Source: HO2-45-28 sp964574495
GTDB taxonomy: Bacteria > Patescibacteriota > Minisyncoccia > HO2-45-28
Length of the DNA: 54,057 nucleotides
Assembly: GCA_964574495.1 (NCBI GenBank)
Contig: CAZNNT010000002.1
Location: forward strand, 1 to 54,057
Direction: 5' to 3'
Made by a program: the position numbers and the translations under genes. Under the pieces are notes generated by a model. The model saw only the letters and a list, made by a program, of their open reading frames with translations. It was not told the DNA's origin and made no database searches. Of the stretch, positions 32,683-41,298 are shown one piece after another (within the stretch, counting starts at the first letter, position 1; every line of letters begins with the position of its first letter).

Positions 32683-32715
32683 AAATGCCGTTCCGGATAT
32701 ACCGGGACGGCATTT
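32683..32715. terminator. bidirectional terminator between the VWA and AAA+ genes
   Basis: Stem AAATGCCG.CCGG / CCGG.CGGCATTT with short mismatches, T-rich on both sides. Confidence 0.8.
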
Positions 32716-32720
32716 CAATT

Positions 32721-34334
32721 TTAAGACATTGTCTGGCGAAGCTGACGTATGTTTAAAATCTCGTCAACATCTCCAAGATAATTCTTCGTGAAGTGAGCCA
32801 GCTCTTCATCATGATTCAAATTAAGATTTTCTTCGCGAGACATATCGCAGGCCTCGATGATGTCTTCTTTGCGAACCCCTCTTTCTTCCGTTGGAGGAGT
32901 GGATGGGTGTTTCAGATCTCTTTGGAGCGCGATGGACGTTGTTTTGTCTACGACGCCTTTAATCATAGCTCCGTTTATGATATGAGCCAGCGTGAATTTT
33001 CTTGTTTCTCCTTTTTTGGCGCCTCCAAGCTCAAAACTGTAAAGGCCATATTTTGCCGACAGAATTTCTTCTGCCGCGAATTCAGCCATTTCTTCGGGAC
33101 TAATACCGCCATGAAGTTTTGTTTTTCCGAAGTTGAGCTTAAAGATTTCGGCGGTTGCGATTCTGTCCGGCCTTTCAACTTCTATTTTTTGGTCAAACCT
33201 TCCGTCTCGCGTTACGGCCGAATCAAGCACATCCGGGCGATTGGTTGCGGCAAGCACCAGAACATCTCCGGTATCAAGCCCGTCCATTTCGGCAAGAAAA
33301 GCGGGGACAATCGTTCGTTCAATATCCGAACTTCTGCCCGTTCCGCGTTTATAAAGAATCGCGTCGCATTCGTCAATAAAAATGATTACGGTGTAGCCGA
33401 GTTTTTTGGAGGCCGATCTCGCGGCGGCAAATATTTGGCGTATCGCGGCCTCTGCCGATCCAACATAGCGGTCAAGAATTTCCGGACCTCTAATATAGAA
33501 AAACACGGGAGATGACCCGAGCTCCTTATGAATTGAAGCGAGTCCTGTTGCCACAGCTTTTCCGAGCATGGTTTTTCCGCACCCGGGAGGTCCGTAAAGA
33601 AGTATGCCCCTCGGCGGCCTTTTGCCGTAAAAGTCAAAAAGATCGCGCCTGCTGTATGGAAGTTCAATCGCTTCAACCAATCGTTCCTTGGTTTTAACAA
33701 GCCCGCCGATATCGTTCCAGGATATATTTGTTTCCTCGGCGAATCTGTAGCGTTCGCCTTCAAGCGCGAGGCGCGAAAGAATGACCGAACCGCTATTATC
33801 AATCAGCACTCTGTCGCCGTCTTCCAGTTGATTCGCGAATTTTCCGTTAACGACAACTCGCGCTTTCCCGCCCCACTCTATTTCGCTCAAGAATGTGTCG
33901 ATTACGCGCTTGACAATAACCGCGTCGCCAAGTTTCGGACTGTTAACCACGTCAATAATCTGCATGGTATGCGGCGAGATTTTCACTATGTCGCCGGGAA
34001 CGATTTGTTTGTTTTTCGGCGCCAAAACTTCAATGACTCTTCCGCCGTGAACGATCAAAATTGACGGCGCGGATTTATCGGCGTTTTCGCCGGCAAGAAT
34101 AACCGGCGCGTGTTCAAGGTGGGGCGAGCTTAGCCGGTCTATCGTTTCTTTTTGTTCGGCTATTTTTTTGTGGGCATCTTCAAGAGCCGTAAAAACTTCT
34201 TTGGTTTTTTCCTCAGTCCATTCTCCGGGTTTGAGTCCGGCGCCGCTCTGAGCGCGCCGAACATACGGCAGAAGGTGCGAAAGTCCGCATTCTTCAAGCA
34301 TCTTTTCAAAACTCCAGTTTTCATTGGCCATCAT
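32721..34334 (-). CDS. ARC/Mpa-like AAA+ ATPase (proteasome-ATPase family)
   Basis: 537 residues. A helical N-terminus with a coiled-coil stretch (about 40-75), two OB-like segments (about 90-145 and 146-198), then one AAA+ domain: Walker A GPPGCGKT (248-255), Walker B IIFIDECD (about 317-324), sensor-1 ATNRPD and arginine-finger RDGRFD (about 376-381). This order fits ARC/Mpa, hexameric unfoldases. The C-terminus (RQLRQTMS) lacks the HbYX or GQYL tail used to dock on 20S proteasomes, and no proteasome gene is in the window. ATG at 34334 with AAGGAG; a further ATG at 34331. It is divergent from the second SBP gene and has its own promoter. Confidence 0.8.
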   Translation of the reverse strand: MMANENWSFEKMLEECGLSHLLPYVRRAQSGAGLKPGEWTEEKTKEVFTALEDAHKKIAEQKETIDRLSSPHLEHAPVILAGENADKSAPSILIVHGGRVIEVLAPKNKQIVPGDIVKISPHTMQIIDVVNSPKLGDAVIVKRVIDTFLSEIEWGGKARVVVNGKFANQLEDGDRVLIDNSGSVILSRLALEGERYRFAEETNISWNDIGGLVKTKERLVEAIELPYSRRDLFDFYGKRPPRGILLYGPPGCGKTMLGKAVATGLASIHKELGSSPVFFYIRGPEILDRYVGSAEAAIRQIFAAARSASKKLGYTVIIFIDECDAILYKRGTGRSSDIERTIVPAFLAEMDGLDTGDVLVLAATNRPDVLDSAVTRDGRFDQKIEVERPDRIATAEIFKLNFGKTKLHGGISPEEMAEFAAEEILSAKYGLYSFELGGAKKGETRKFTLAHIINGAMIKGVVDKTTSIALQRDLKHPSTPPTEERGVRKEDIIEACDMSREENLNLNHDEELAHFTKNYLGDVDEILNIRQLRQTMS

Positions 34335-34379
34335 ACTCGCTCCTTTTTTGAGGAACACTGACAAACAACTTTCGTAAAG

Positions 34380-34408
34380 AAGATATTGTATTTTTTATAA
34401 AAAGTCAA
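34380..34408 (-). promoter_or_regulatory. promoter of the AAA+ gene
   Basis: TTGACT (34403-34408), a 17-base spacer and TATCTT (34380-34385), minus strand. Confidence 0.65.
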
Positions 34409-34411
34409 CCC

Positions 34412-34473
34412 CGTAGTAGAAATCCGACTAATTGCATTTTGGTCGCAGAGCGACCCGTCGGATTTTCACTACG
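34412..34473. repeat. long inverted repeat between divergent promoters
   Basis: Seventeen-base arms (34412-34428 and 34457-34473, two mismatches) around a perfect inner hairpin GGTCGC-AGA-GCGACC (34441-34455). It lies upstream of both promoters, so it is a candidate operator, or else a mobile repeat. Confidence 0.7.
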
Positions 34474-34488
34474 TGGTCAAGGTAGCTC

Positions 34489-34518
34489 TTGACAAAAGAG
34501 CCCTTTTGTTGATAGAAT
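34489..34518 (+). promoter_or_regulatory. promoter of the SBP2-XpaC-TelA transcript
   Basis: TTGACA (34489-34494), an 18-base spacer and TAGAAT (34513-34518). Confidence 0.65.
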
Positions 34519-34572
34519 TCCGCCAGCAAGGTCGTTGACATTTTTACCAAAAACCAAGAAAAAGGAGGGTCT

Positions 34573-36141
34573 ATGAGCGGCCATGTTAAGGTAGCTATTG
34601 CCGTATTTTTTGTGTTCGTTCTCGCGATTGCCGGCTTTTATTTCGGTGAACCCGTGTGGCAGAATTGGCGCCAGCAAAAAACAAGCGATGCCGGCGCGAC
34701 CAAAGGAAAGATTTCTATCGCGGTTGATAATTGGGTCGGATATTTTCCTCTTTGTTCTCCGCGGATGAAAGTTCACCTGCGAAGGGCGGGTTGGCTTCTT
34801 GACTGTGTTGACGACAAAGCCGATTACGCCTCCAGGATGAAGAACATGAAAGACGGCAAGTATAACTTCGCCGTCGCCACGGTTGATTCGTATATTTTGA
34901 ACGCGGCTTCTCTCGGTTTTCCCGGAGTGATTGTCGCGGTCATTGACGAGTCAAAAGGCGGAGACGCGATTCTTGCCTGGAAAGACAGTGTCGCGAATCT
35001 CGACGATATCAAGGGTAAAAGCGATCTAAGAATAGTTTTTACTCCCAATTCGCCGAGCCATCACTTGATCAAGGCGGTCAAAGAGCATTTCGGCATCCCA
35101 GAAATTTTGCCGTCAGGAAAAAACAAAATTGAGTCGGACGGTTCCGAAGCGGCTCTGAAAACATTTTTAGCGAAGAAGGCGGATGTCGCCGTGCTTTGGG
35201 AGCCCGATGTTACAAGGGCCCTATCTCAAAAAGGAGTTGTTAAACTGCTTGGCACGGAAGACACGAAGCGTTTGATTGTGGACATCCTTTTGGTCAACCG
35301 CCAGTTTTCGTCCGCCAGTCCGGAAGTCACGAAGTTTTTCATCTCAACTTACTTCCGGGTTTTGAAAGAATATCGCGACAGTCCGGACGAGCTTCTAAAG
35401 GACGTCGTAGCTCAGACGAAACTTTCCGAAAGCGCGGTTAAATCCATGCTTAAGGGTGTTTCGTGGGTCAATCTGACTGACAACGCGCAGGAATGGTTCG
35501 GTGTTTCTTTGGACGGAACGCCTTCGGCCGACGGCTTGATAAGCGCGATTGAGTCCACGGTTTCGATTCTTGTCGGCAACAAAGATTTTTCTTCAAATCC
35601 TCTGCCCGCGGGCGATCCGTATCGCATTACGCAAAGCCAGTATGTTCAGGACCTGTTCGGTAAAGGGGTTTCCGGATTTACTGTCGCGGGTGTCCGCGGA
35701 CAAAAAACAGAGGCCGGCGATTCCATCGCGGCTAAATTTCAGCCGCTTTCGGAATCCGCCTGGGCCAATCTTCGCGAGATAGGAAGTTTGAGAATAGCGC
35801 CGATTGTTTTTTCGACCGGCGTTTCCGAGCTGGGTTACGACGCGAAGCTGGAGCTGGACAAGGTCGCGGAAAAACTGAAGCACTATCCCAATTTCCGCAT
35901 TCTTATCAAAGGCCACACCGGCCTTTCGGGCGACAAAGACGAAAATCGCAAACTCTCGCAGGAACGCGCGGAAAGCGTCGCGAGATATTTTGAAGTAACT
36001 TACGGGGTTGACTCAAACCGCGTGCTGGCGGTCGGCAAGGGTTCTGATGAGCCGTTACCGAAGGCGCCCGGCGAATCAAGCCGGGGCCATAACTACCGCC
36101 TGCCGCGAGTCGAAATCCGTCTCGTCTCCGAAGTTTACTAG
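34573..36141 (+). CDS. membrane-anchored solute-binding protein fused to an OmpA-like domain (SBP2)
   Basis: 522 residues. An uncleaved N-terminal anchor (about 6-26, AIAVFFVFVLAIAGFYFG), a binding-protein type 2 domain (about 45-330, with KISIAVDNWVGYFPL, VATVDSYILNAASLG and VLWEPDVTRALSQKG) and a C-terminal OmpA-like domain (about 410-520) with IKGHTG, NRKLSQERAESVARYFEV and GSDEPLPKAPGES. It would tie membrane, substrate and wall together. Strong ribosome site (AAGGAGGG). It starts a run with the XpaC-like and TelA genes (spacings 12 and 33 bases). Confidence 0.87.
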   Translation: MSGHVKVAIAVFFVFVLAIAGFYFGEPVWQNWRQQKTSDAGATKGKISIAVDNWVGYFPLCSPRMKVHLRRAGWLLDCVDDKADYASRMKNMKDGKYNFAVATVDSYILNAASLGFPGVIVAVIDESKGGDAILAWKDSVANLDDIKGKSDLRIVFTPNSPSHHLIKAVKEHFGIPEILPSGKNKIESDGSEAALKTFLAKKADVAVLWEPDVTRALSQKGVVKLLGTEDTKRLIVDILLVNRQFSSASPEVTKFFISTYFRVLKEYRDSPDELLKDVVAQTKLSESAVKSMLKGVSWVNLTDNAQEWFGVSLDGTPSADGLISAIESTVSILVGNKDFSSNPLPAGDPYRITQSQYVQDLFGKGVSGFTVAGVRGQKTEAGDSIAAKFQPLSESAWANLREIGSLRIAPIVFSTGVSELGYDAKLELDKVAEKLKHYPNFRILIKGHTGLSGDKDENRKLSQERAESVARYFEVTYGVDSNRVLAVGKGSDEPLPKAPGESSRGHNYRLPRVEIRLVSEVY

Positions 36142-36153
36142 GGGAGCAGGACT

Positions 36154-37044
36154 ATGGGCAGAGACAGTCCGGGAAAGAAAGACGGCGCGAAGCGCCGTCC
36201 CACGACTTCCGACTTTTCAAACGAAGCCGTCGGCAAAGTTGTCCAAAGAGAAATTTTTCAGCACTGGTCGCTTCTTTACCCCGCGGTCATCGCGGCAGCG
36301 GGAGGACTGGGGGCATTTCTTATCAGCCCGTTTCTTTTCGGTATTGTCGCCGCGGGAGGAGCCGGAGCCGCGCTCTTGAGCGTAGGCGTAAACTACTTCC
36401 GCAAAGACGCCATAGCCGATCGCCACATCAAGCGCCTGCTTGAAGAAATGGCGGCATATCGTGAGCGGACTCGAGAAGAACTTCGCGAGGAACTGGCGGA
36501 ATGCCGGACAGTCAAGGGCGGAGAAGGTTACGCCGAACAGGGTGAAGCTCAATTCGCCCAGGTTCAGGACAAGTTTGAAGCATTTATCGGACTTCTGGCT
36601 AAAAAACTTGATCCGGGAGAGCTGACATTCAATCGCTATCTCGGCACAGCGGAACAGCTGTATCTCGCGGTGATGGATAATCTGCGGGACATAGTTAATC
36701 TTTTGAAAAGCGTGGATGCCATTGACATTGATTATATTGCCGAGCGGTTGAAGGCGATGGACAAGATAATGGCGATTTCTAAGAAACGCGGTGAAGGGTC
36801 GCACCAAGCGGACATAGACGAGGTCGTGACCCTTAAGAAAAGCAAGGAGCTGTATTCCAGAAATCTGGAGCTGGTCAACATCCTTCTCACGAAAAACGAG
36901 GAGGCGTTGACCCAGCTTAATGAGGTTACGGCGGCAATCGCGCGCGACATGCGCACAACCGCCGAAGCTAAGGTTGACATGGAAACCGCGCGCCGGCAGT
37001 TGGAAGAACTTGCCAGAAAAGCGCGCGATTATTCAAACCAATAA
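36154..37044 (+). CDS. XpaC-like two-span membrane protein
   Basis: 296 residues. Two adjacent hydrophobic spans (about 43-60 and 62-80, with GGLGAFLISPFLFGIVAAGGAGAALL) near the N-terminus, then a long charged, coiled-coil cytoplasmic region to the end. This shape and the position directly before telA match the XpaC family (named for 5-bromo-4-chloroindolyl phosphate hydrolysis), which commonly pairs with TelA. The hydrolysis name should not be taken as a proven activity. It probably forms a membrane complex with TelA. Confidence 0.72.
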   Translation: MGRDSPGKKDGAKRRPTTSDFSNEAVGKVVQREIFQHWSLLYPAVIAAAGGLGAFLISPFLFGIVAAGGAGAALLSVGVNYFRKDAIADRHIKRLLEEMAAYRERTREELREELAECRTVKGGEGYAEQGEAQFAQVQDKFEAFIGLLAKKLDPGELTFNRYLGTAEQLYLAVMDNLRDIVNLLKSVDAIDIDYIAERLKAMDKIMAISKKRGEGSHQADIDEVVTLKKSKELYSRNLELVNILLTKNEEALTQLNEVTAAIARDMRTTAEAKVDMETARRQLEELARKARDYSNQ

Positions 37045-37077
37045 CCGGCCGCCCGAAACCAAGGAGGAGGAAAACAC

Positions 37078-38289
37078 ATGCCGGAACTGATTCAAAAGCA
37101 GCCGACACAAACACCAGTTAGCGATTCGCTTAAGGTTGCCGACGCGGCAGAATTGCGAAAAGAGCTTGACTTGGTTGATCCCGACGCGATAAAGATTGAA
37201 GAAGCCGATGCCGAGCTGGTAAAGCAGGCAGAGCATTATGCCGATCAGTTGGTCAGCATTGATCCCAAGGATTTTAAGGGTCGCGAAGAGAGAAGGGTGG
37301 CGGTTGAAGGCGCGGGGCGCAGGCTTCAGGCCGATCTGGCCGGCAACGCGATGCTTAAGGAGCAGGTTAAGAATCTTGCCCAAAGAGGCGCCGATGGCGG
37401 GGCAGTCGCTAACGCCCTGATGAATCTCAAGATACAGGTTGAAGGCCTTGATCCGCATCAGTGGGACTTTGCTCCAGGATGGTTTTCACGCTTGGTGAGA
37501 GCCACTCCGCTTGCGGGCAAGAAATTACAGCGCTATTTCACCAAGTACGAAAGCGCGCAAACCGTGATTGAGGCAATCATACGTTCGCTTGAGAAGGGGC
37601 GTAACGAGCTGACTCGGGACAATAAAATACTTCTTGAGAGTCAGATTGATATGCGGAAGTCCACGCTCAAGCTTGAGCGGCTTGTCAAATTGCTCCAGCT
37701 TGTGGATAAGAATCTTGAAAAGAAACTTGCCGAAGAGCAGGACCCGGAAAGGCAGAAATTCATCAAAGAAGAACTGCTTTTCACTCTCCGCCAGACCATT
37801 ATGGACCGCCAGCAGGATCTCGCGGTCAATCAGCAGGGCGTTCTGACTTTTGAGATTGTCATAAGAAATAATCGCGAGCTTATCCGTGGAGTGCAAAGAG
37901 CAAATGGCGTAACGATCAGGGCTCTTGATGTCGCCGTTACCACTTGCTTCGCTTTGACCCACCAGCGAATCGTGCTTGATAAGATTACGGCCGTTAATGC
38001 CACCACCTCAAACCTTATTGCCGAGAACGCGCGTCTTCTTAAGACGCAGGGTGTTGAAATTCATAAGCAGTCCTCAAGCGCCATGCTGGAGATGGCAAAG
38101 CTCAAGTCCGCTTTCGCGGATATCCACGCGGCGATGGAAGACGTTTCCCGTTTCCGTATTGAATCGCTTGGCAAGATGGCCAATACCATTCTTGAGCTTG
38201 ATCAGATGACGACCGAAGCCGAGAATAGAATCAAGAAAATGGAAGAAGGGAACCGCGTCGCTCCGGCGATCGCGATTGAGGTTGAGTAA
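37078..38289 (+). CDS. telA: TelA-family toxic-anion-resistance-like protein
   Basis: 403 residues, mostly helical and cytoplasmic, with the TelA core (KYESAQTVIEAIIRSLEKGRNELTRDN, then LEKKLAEEQDPERQKFIKEELLFTLRQTIMDRQQDLAVNQQG, then AVTTCFALTHQRIVLDKITAVNATTSNLIAENA). TelA was named for tellurite resistance; its molecular action is unknown. The usual neighbour pair XpaC-TelA is intact. Strong ribosome site AAGGAGGAGG. A GC-rich stem-loop without a T-tail separates it from the next SBP gene. Confidence 0.9.
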   Translation: MPELIQKQPTQTPVSDSLKVADAAELRKELDLVDPDAIKIEEADAELVKQAEHYADQLVSIDPKDFKGREERRVAVEGAGRRLQADLAGNAMLKEQVKNLAQRGADGGAVANALMNLKIQVEGLDPHQWDFAPGWFSRLVRATPLAGKKLQRYFTKYESAQTVIEAIIRSLEKGRNELTRDNKILLESQIDMRKSTLKLERLVKLLQLVDKNLEKKLAEEQDPERQKFIKEELLFTLRQTIMDRQQDLAVNQQGVLTFEIVIRNNRELIRGVQRANGVTIRALDVAVTTCFALTHQRIVLDKITAVNATTSNLIAENARLLKTQGVEIHKQSSSAMLEMAKLKSAFADIHAAMEDVSRFRIESLGKMANTILELDQMTTEAENRIKKMEEGNRVAPAIAIEVE

Positions 38290-38296
38290 ATTTTCC

Positions 38297-38325
38297 GCCC
38301 GCGGGGCCTCGGAGGCCCCGCGGGC
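38297..38325 (+). promoter_or_regulatory. intercistronic stem-loop (telA-SBP3)
   Basis: A 13-base perfect stem (GCCCGCGGGGCCT / AGGCCCCGCGGGC) with loop CGG and no T-tail. It would block 3'-5' decay or mark a processing site and so raise SBP3 mRNA. Confidence 0.6.
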
Positions 38326-38371
38326 TGATTCAAAAAACGTAACGCCAACCCCGGAAGGAGGAAAACAAGCA

Positions 38372-39433
38372 ATGAAGAAGTTTGCCGCAGCGCTCGTCGT
38401 TTCAGTTTTCGTTTTCGCTGTCGGTCTTGTTTCGCTTGCTGATGCCGCGCCGAAGTTCCGCATCGCGTGGTCGCACTACACCGGCTGGGAGCCGTGGGAG
38501 TACGCGCGTCACGCCGGCATCCTGAAAAAGCACGCCGACAAATACGGAATCGAAATTGAGCTTACCCCGCCGATGGATTACGTGGAATCAATGAACCAGT
38601 ATGGCGCCGGAAAGTTTCATGGCGTCGTGATAACAAACATGGACATACTTGTCGGTCCTTCTGCCGGCGGCGTCGACAGTACGGCTTTCATCGGCGATTT
38701 TTCAAACGGCAACGACGGCATCGTTTTGAAGAACGGAAAGACCGTTTGCGATCTCAGGGGCCGAAAGACGGTTCTTGTTGAGGGTTCCGTTTCGCATTAT
38801 CTTTTGGCGCGAGGGCTTCAGCTTAAGTGTAGCGGTCTTACCGAACGAGATTTCACCGTGGCAAACGTGACTACCGAGACCGATATCAAGCCCGCTTTTA
38901 TTGGAGCCCCGAACGCGGCTGCGGTAACCTGGAACCCCATCCTTATGGATTTGAGGTATGGAAAAGGCGTGAAGATGGTTTTTGACTCGTCTCAAATTCC
39001 GGGCGAGATCATTGACATGATGGTCGTCCGGACGGACGCTCCGGACTCGCTCAAGAAGGCGCTTGTCGGCGCTTGGTACGAGACGATGAAGGTCATGTCC
39101 GGACGCGGCAGTTCGGCTAAGACCGCTCTGGAATACATGGCCAAGTTTTCGGGCGGAACGCTGGAACAATTCAAGGCCCAGCTTAGCACCACGGCCATGT
39201 TCTACGATCCCGCGCAGGCAGTCGCTTTCGCAAAGAGCAATCAGCTCAAGCGGACGATGGAGCTTGTGCGCACGGTTTCTTTTGAGAAGGGATTCTTCGG
39301 GAAAAACGCCAAGTCCAAGGACGACGTCGGGATTCAGTTCCCGGACGGCTCAGTCATGGGCAACCCAGCGAACGTCAAACTGCGTTTTGACGCGAAGTTC
39401 ATGCAGATGGCCGCCGAGGGCAAGTTAAACTAA
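38372..39433 (+). CDS. solute-binding protein, urea-carboxylase-region ABC type (SBP3)
   Basis: 353 residues. A Sec signal (about 1-26, ending LADA), then a binding-protein type 2 domain close to the family annotated for urea-carboxylase regions: FRIAWSHYTGWEPWEYARHAG, YVESMNQYGAGKFHGVVITNMD, GGVDSTAFIGDFSNGNDGIVLKN and SVSHYLLARGLQL. There is no lipobox, so in a bacterium without an outer membrane it would be secreted or held by a partner. The related proteins serve urea or guanidine import, but no carboxylase or allophanate hydrolase is present here. Good ribosome site AAGGAGG; a longer in-frame start is unlikely. Confidence 0.87.
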   Translation: MKKFAAALVVSVFVFAVGLVSLADAAPKFRIAWSHYTGWEPWEYARHAGILKKHADKYGIEIELTPPMDYVESMNQYGAGKFHGVVITNMDILVGPSAGGVDSTAFIGDFSNGNDGIVLKNGKTVCDLRGRKTVLVEGSVSHYLLARGLQLKCSGLTERDFTVANVTTETDIKPAFIGAPNAAAVTWNPILMDLRYGKGVKMVFDSSQIPGEIIDMMVVRTDAPDSLKKALVGAWYETMKVMSGRGSSAKTALEYMAKFSGGTLEQFKAQLSTTAMFYDPAQAVAFAKSNQLKRTMELVRTVSFEKGFFGKNAKSKDDVGIQFPDGSVMGNPANVKLRFDAKFMQMAAEGKLN

Positions 39434-39456
39434 TTGTTCTTTATACGAATTTTATG

Positions 39457-39487
39457 CCGGTTACGCTGACGCGTAGCCGGTATTTCA
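39457..39487 (+). terminator. terminator after SBP3
   Basis: Stem CCGGTTACGC / GCGTAGCCGG (one mismatch) with loop TGAC, followed by TATTTCATTT. Confidence 0.6.
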
Positions 39488-39488
39488 T

Positions 39489-39517
39489 TTGACAGAATTA
39501 ATTTTTTATGATAGTTT
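39489..39517 (+). promoter_or_regulatory. promoter of the permease-ATPase pair
   Basis: TTGACA (39489-39494), a 17-base spacer and TAGTTT (39512-39517). The -10 is weak. Confidence 0.5.
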
Positions 39518-39568
39518 TGTGGGGGAATTTCAAAGGCCTTTGAAAACACAAAAAAGAGGAGAACTCTT

Positions 39569-40393
39569 ATGCGAATACCCAGATTTTGGGGAATTCATGC
39601 CGAGCCGACAAAAACAACGAATTGGACCCTTGCCGTTTTGCCGTTCATAATTTTCATCACGCTTTATCTTCTTGGTTCATATTTGCGTTTGCAAGTTGAC
39701 GCTCAAGATAGGCTTTTGCCGTCAGTATCAAAAATGATTTACACGATGAAAGATATGATTTTTGTTGAAGATATCCGCAGCGGAAATTATCTTTTTTTGG
39801 CTGACACCGTTTCAAGTTTAAGACGTATAACAATCGGCATGTCGCTTTCCGGTCTGGCCGGCCTGCTTCTTGGCATAAACATGGGGCTTTTTCCCGGACT
39901 AAGGGCGCTGATGCTGGCTTTAGTTACCTTCGCTTCAATCATTCCTCCTCTTGCTATTATGCCCATACTTCTTGTGGTTTTCGGAATTGATGAGCTGGCA
40001 AAGGTGGTGCTGATTTTCATCGGGACTTTTTTCTTGATTACCCGCGACATTTATAATGCAACGGAAAAAATTCCGAAAGAGCAAGTGGTTAAAGCGCTTA
40101 CTCTGGGCGCTTCACAGCTCGAGGTGGTTTATAAGGTGGTTATGCCGCAGATTATGCCGAGACTGATTGACGCAATTCGGCTTTCTCTGGGATCCGCGTG
40201 GCTTTTTCTGATAGCGGCGGAAGTAATCGCCTCAACCGAAGGCCTGGGGTATCGCATATTCTTGATGAGACGCTACATGACGATGGACATCATCATTCCT
40301 TATGTCTTGTGGATCACTTTCCTCGGTTTTGTAATGGATTGGTCGCTTCGCTTCCTGATTTCCCGGAGGTACTCATGGTATCAAGCGAAGTAA
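39569..40393 (+). CDS. ABC transporter permease (SsuC/TauC-like)
   Basis: 274 residues, six predicted spans, with the BPD-type EAA-like loop VVKALTLGASQLEVVYKVVMPQIMPRLIDAIR that docks on the ATPase. It belongs to the nitrate/sulfonate/taurine-type permease group. The end overlaps the ATPase start by 19 bases. It is the only permease in the cluster, so it may serve all three solute-binding proteins. Confidence 0.9.
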   Translation: MRIPRFWGIHAEPTKTTNWTLAVLPFIIFITLYLLGSYLRLQVDAQDRLLPSVSKMIYTMKDMIFVEDIRSGNYLFLADTVSSLRRITIGMSLSGLAGLLLGINMGLFPGLRALMLALVTFASIIPPLAIMPILLVVFGIDELAKVVLIFIGTFFLITRDIYNATEKIPKEQVVKALTLGASQLEVVYKVVMPQIMPRLIDAIRLSLGSAWLFLIAAEVIASTEGLGYRIFLMRRYMTMDIIIPYVLWITFLGFVMDWSLRFLISRRYSWYQAK

Positions 40394-41292
40394 TCATGAA
40401 GGATCCGAATATAATTTTGTTCATGAGAGACGTTTACAAGGCCTATGGCCCCAAAATGGTTCTGGATAACGTTGATCTCGCTGTTGAGCGCGGAGAGTTT
40501 TGCACAATTGTCGGTCCTTCCGGATGCGGTAAATCAACTTTTCTGCGTCTGATTTTGGGCCAGGAACGCCCAACATCAGGAGCAATTTTAATTGATGGCG
40601 AGCCCGCCGGCGGACCGAACGCGGAGCGCGGAATAGTTTATCAGAAATATTCCCTTTTTCCTCACCTCTCTGTTCTGCAAAACATTCTTTTGGGTAAAAG
40701 ACTAAGCGCGGATTGTTTTGAATGGTTCAAGCGCAAAAAAGAATTTCGCGATGAGGTTATGTCTTACCTTGAACGCATGAGGCTTAGTGAAAGTGTTGAC
40801 AAGTATCCTCACGAACTTTCGGGCGGGATGCAGCAGCGCGTGGCTATCGCGCAGTCGCTCGTGATGAAGCCGAAGATACTTTTGATGGACGAGCCGTTTG
40901 GGGCGCTGGACCCCGGCACCAGAGAAGAAATGCAGGTTTTTTTGCTGGAGCTTTGGGAAGAGTATGGTATGACGATATTTTTTGTTACCCACGATTTGGA
41001 AGAAGCGGTATTTCTTGGAACAAGAATCGTGGCCATTTCCCAGTTTTATTCCGACGACCGCGGAGACGGTCCTGACGTAAGGCGCGGGGCAAAAATTGTA
41101 TGCGATTACGCTTTGCCAAAGGAAGCGCAAAACACCGCGGTGAAAGAGACGGCCGAAATAGGGCGTTTGATTCAGCAGATCAGGCGCGAGGCGTTTGATC
41201 CGGCTCATTTACAGCACGCCTTGAATTTTAATCTTAAACATCCCAGCTCTTTCCAGGATTTGACGCCTGAAGAAATACAAAAGCATGTTTGA
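40375..41292 (+). CDS. ABC transporter ATP-binding protein (SsuB/TauB-like)
   Basis: 305 residues. Walker A GPSGCGKST, Q-loop YQKYSLFPHL, signature LSGGMQQR, Walker B ILLMDEPF and H-loop VTHDLEEA. After the core there is a C-terminal extension of about 60 residues (to SFQDLTPEEIQKHV). The start at 40375 has GGAGGTACTC upstream; the upstream frame is not coding. A stem-loop terminator follows. Energises the permease for uptake. Confidence 0.94.
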   Translation: MVSSEVIMKDPNIILFMRDVYKAYGPKMVLDNVDLAVERGEFCTIVGPSGCGKSTFLRLILGQERPTSGAILIDGEPAGGPNAERGIVYQKYSLFPHLSVLQNILLGKRLSADCFEWFKRKKEFRDEVMSYLERMRLSESVDKYPHELSGGMQQRVAIAQSLVMKPKILLMDEPFGALDPGTREEMQVFLLELWEEYGMTIFFVTHDLEEAVFLGTRIVAISQFYSDDRGDGPDVRRGAKIVCDYALPKEAQNTAVKETAEIGRLIQQIRREAFDPAHLQHALNFNLKHPSSFQDLTPEEIQKHV

Positions 41293-41298
41293 AATAGT

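Noticed and set aside
39457..39568. Treating SBP3, permease and ATPase as one transcript
   Set aside because: A stem-loop and a fresh TTGACA-type promoter lie between, so at least partial separation is more likely.
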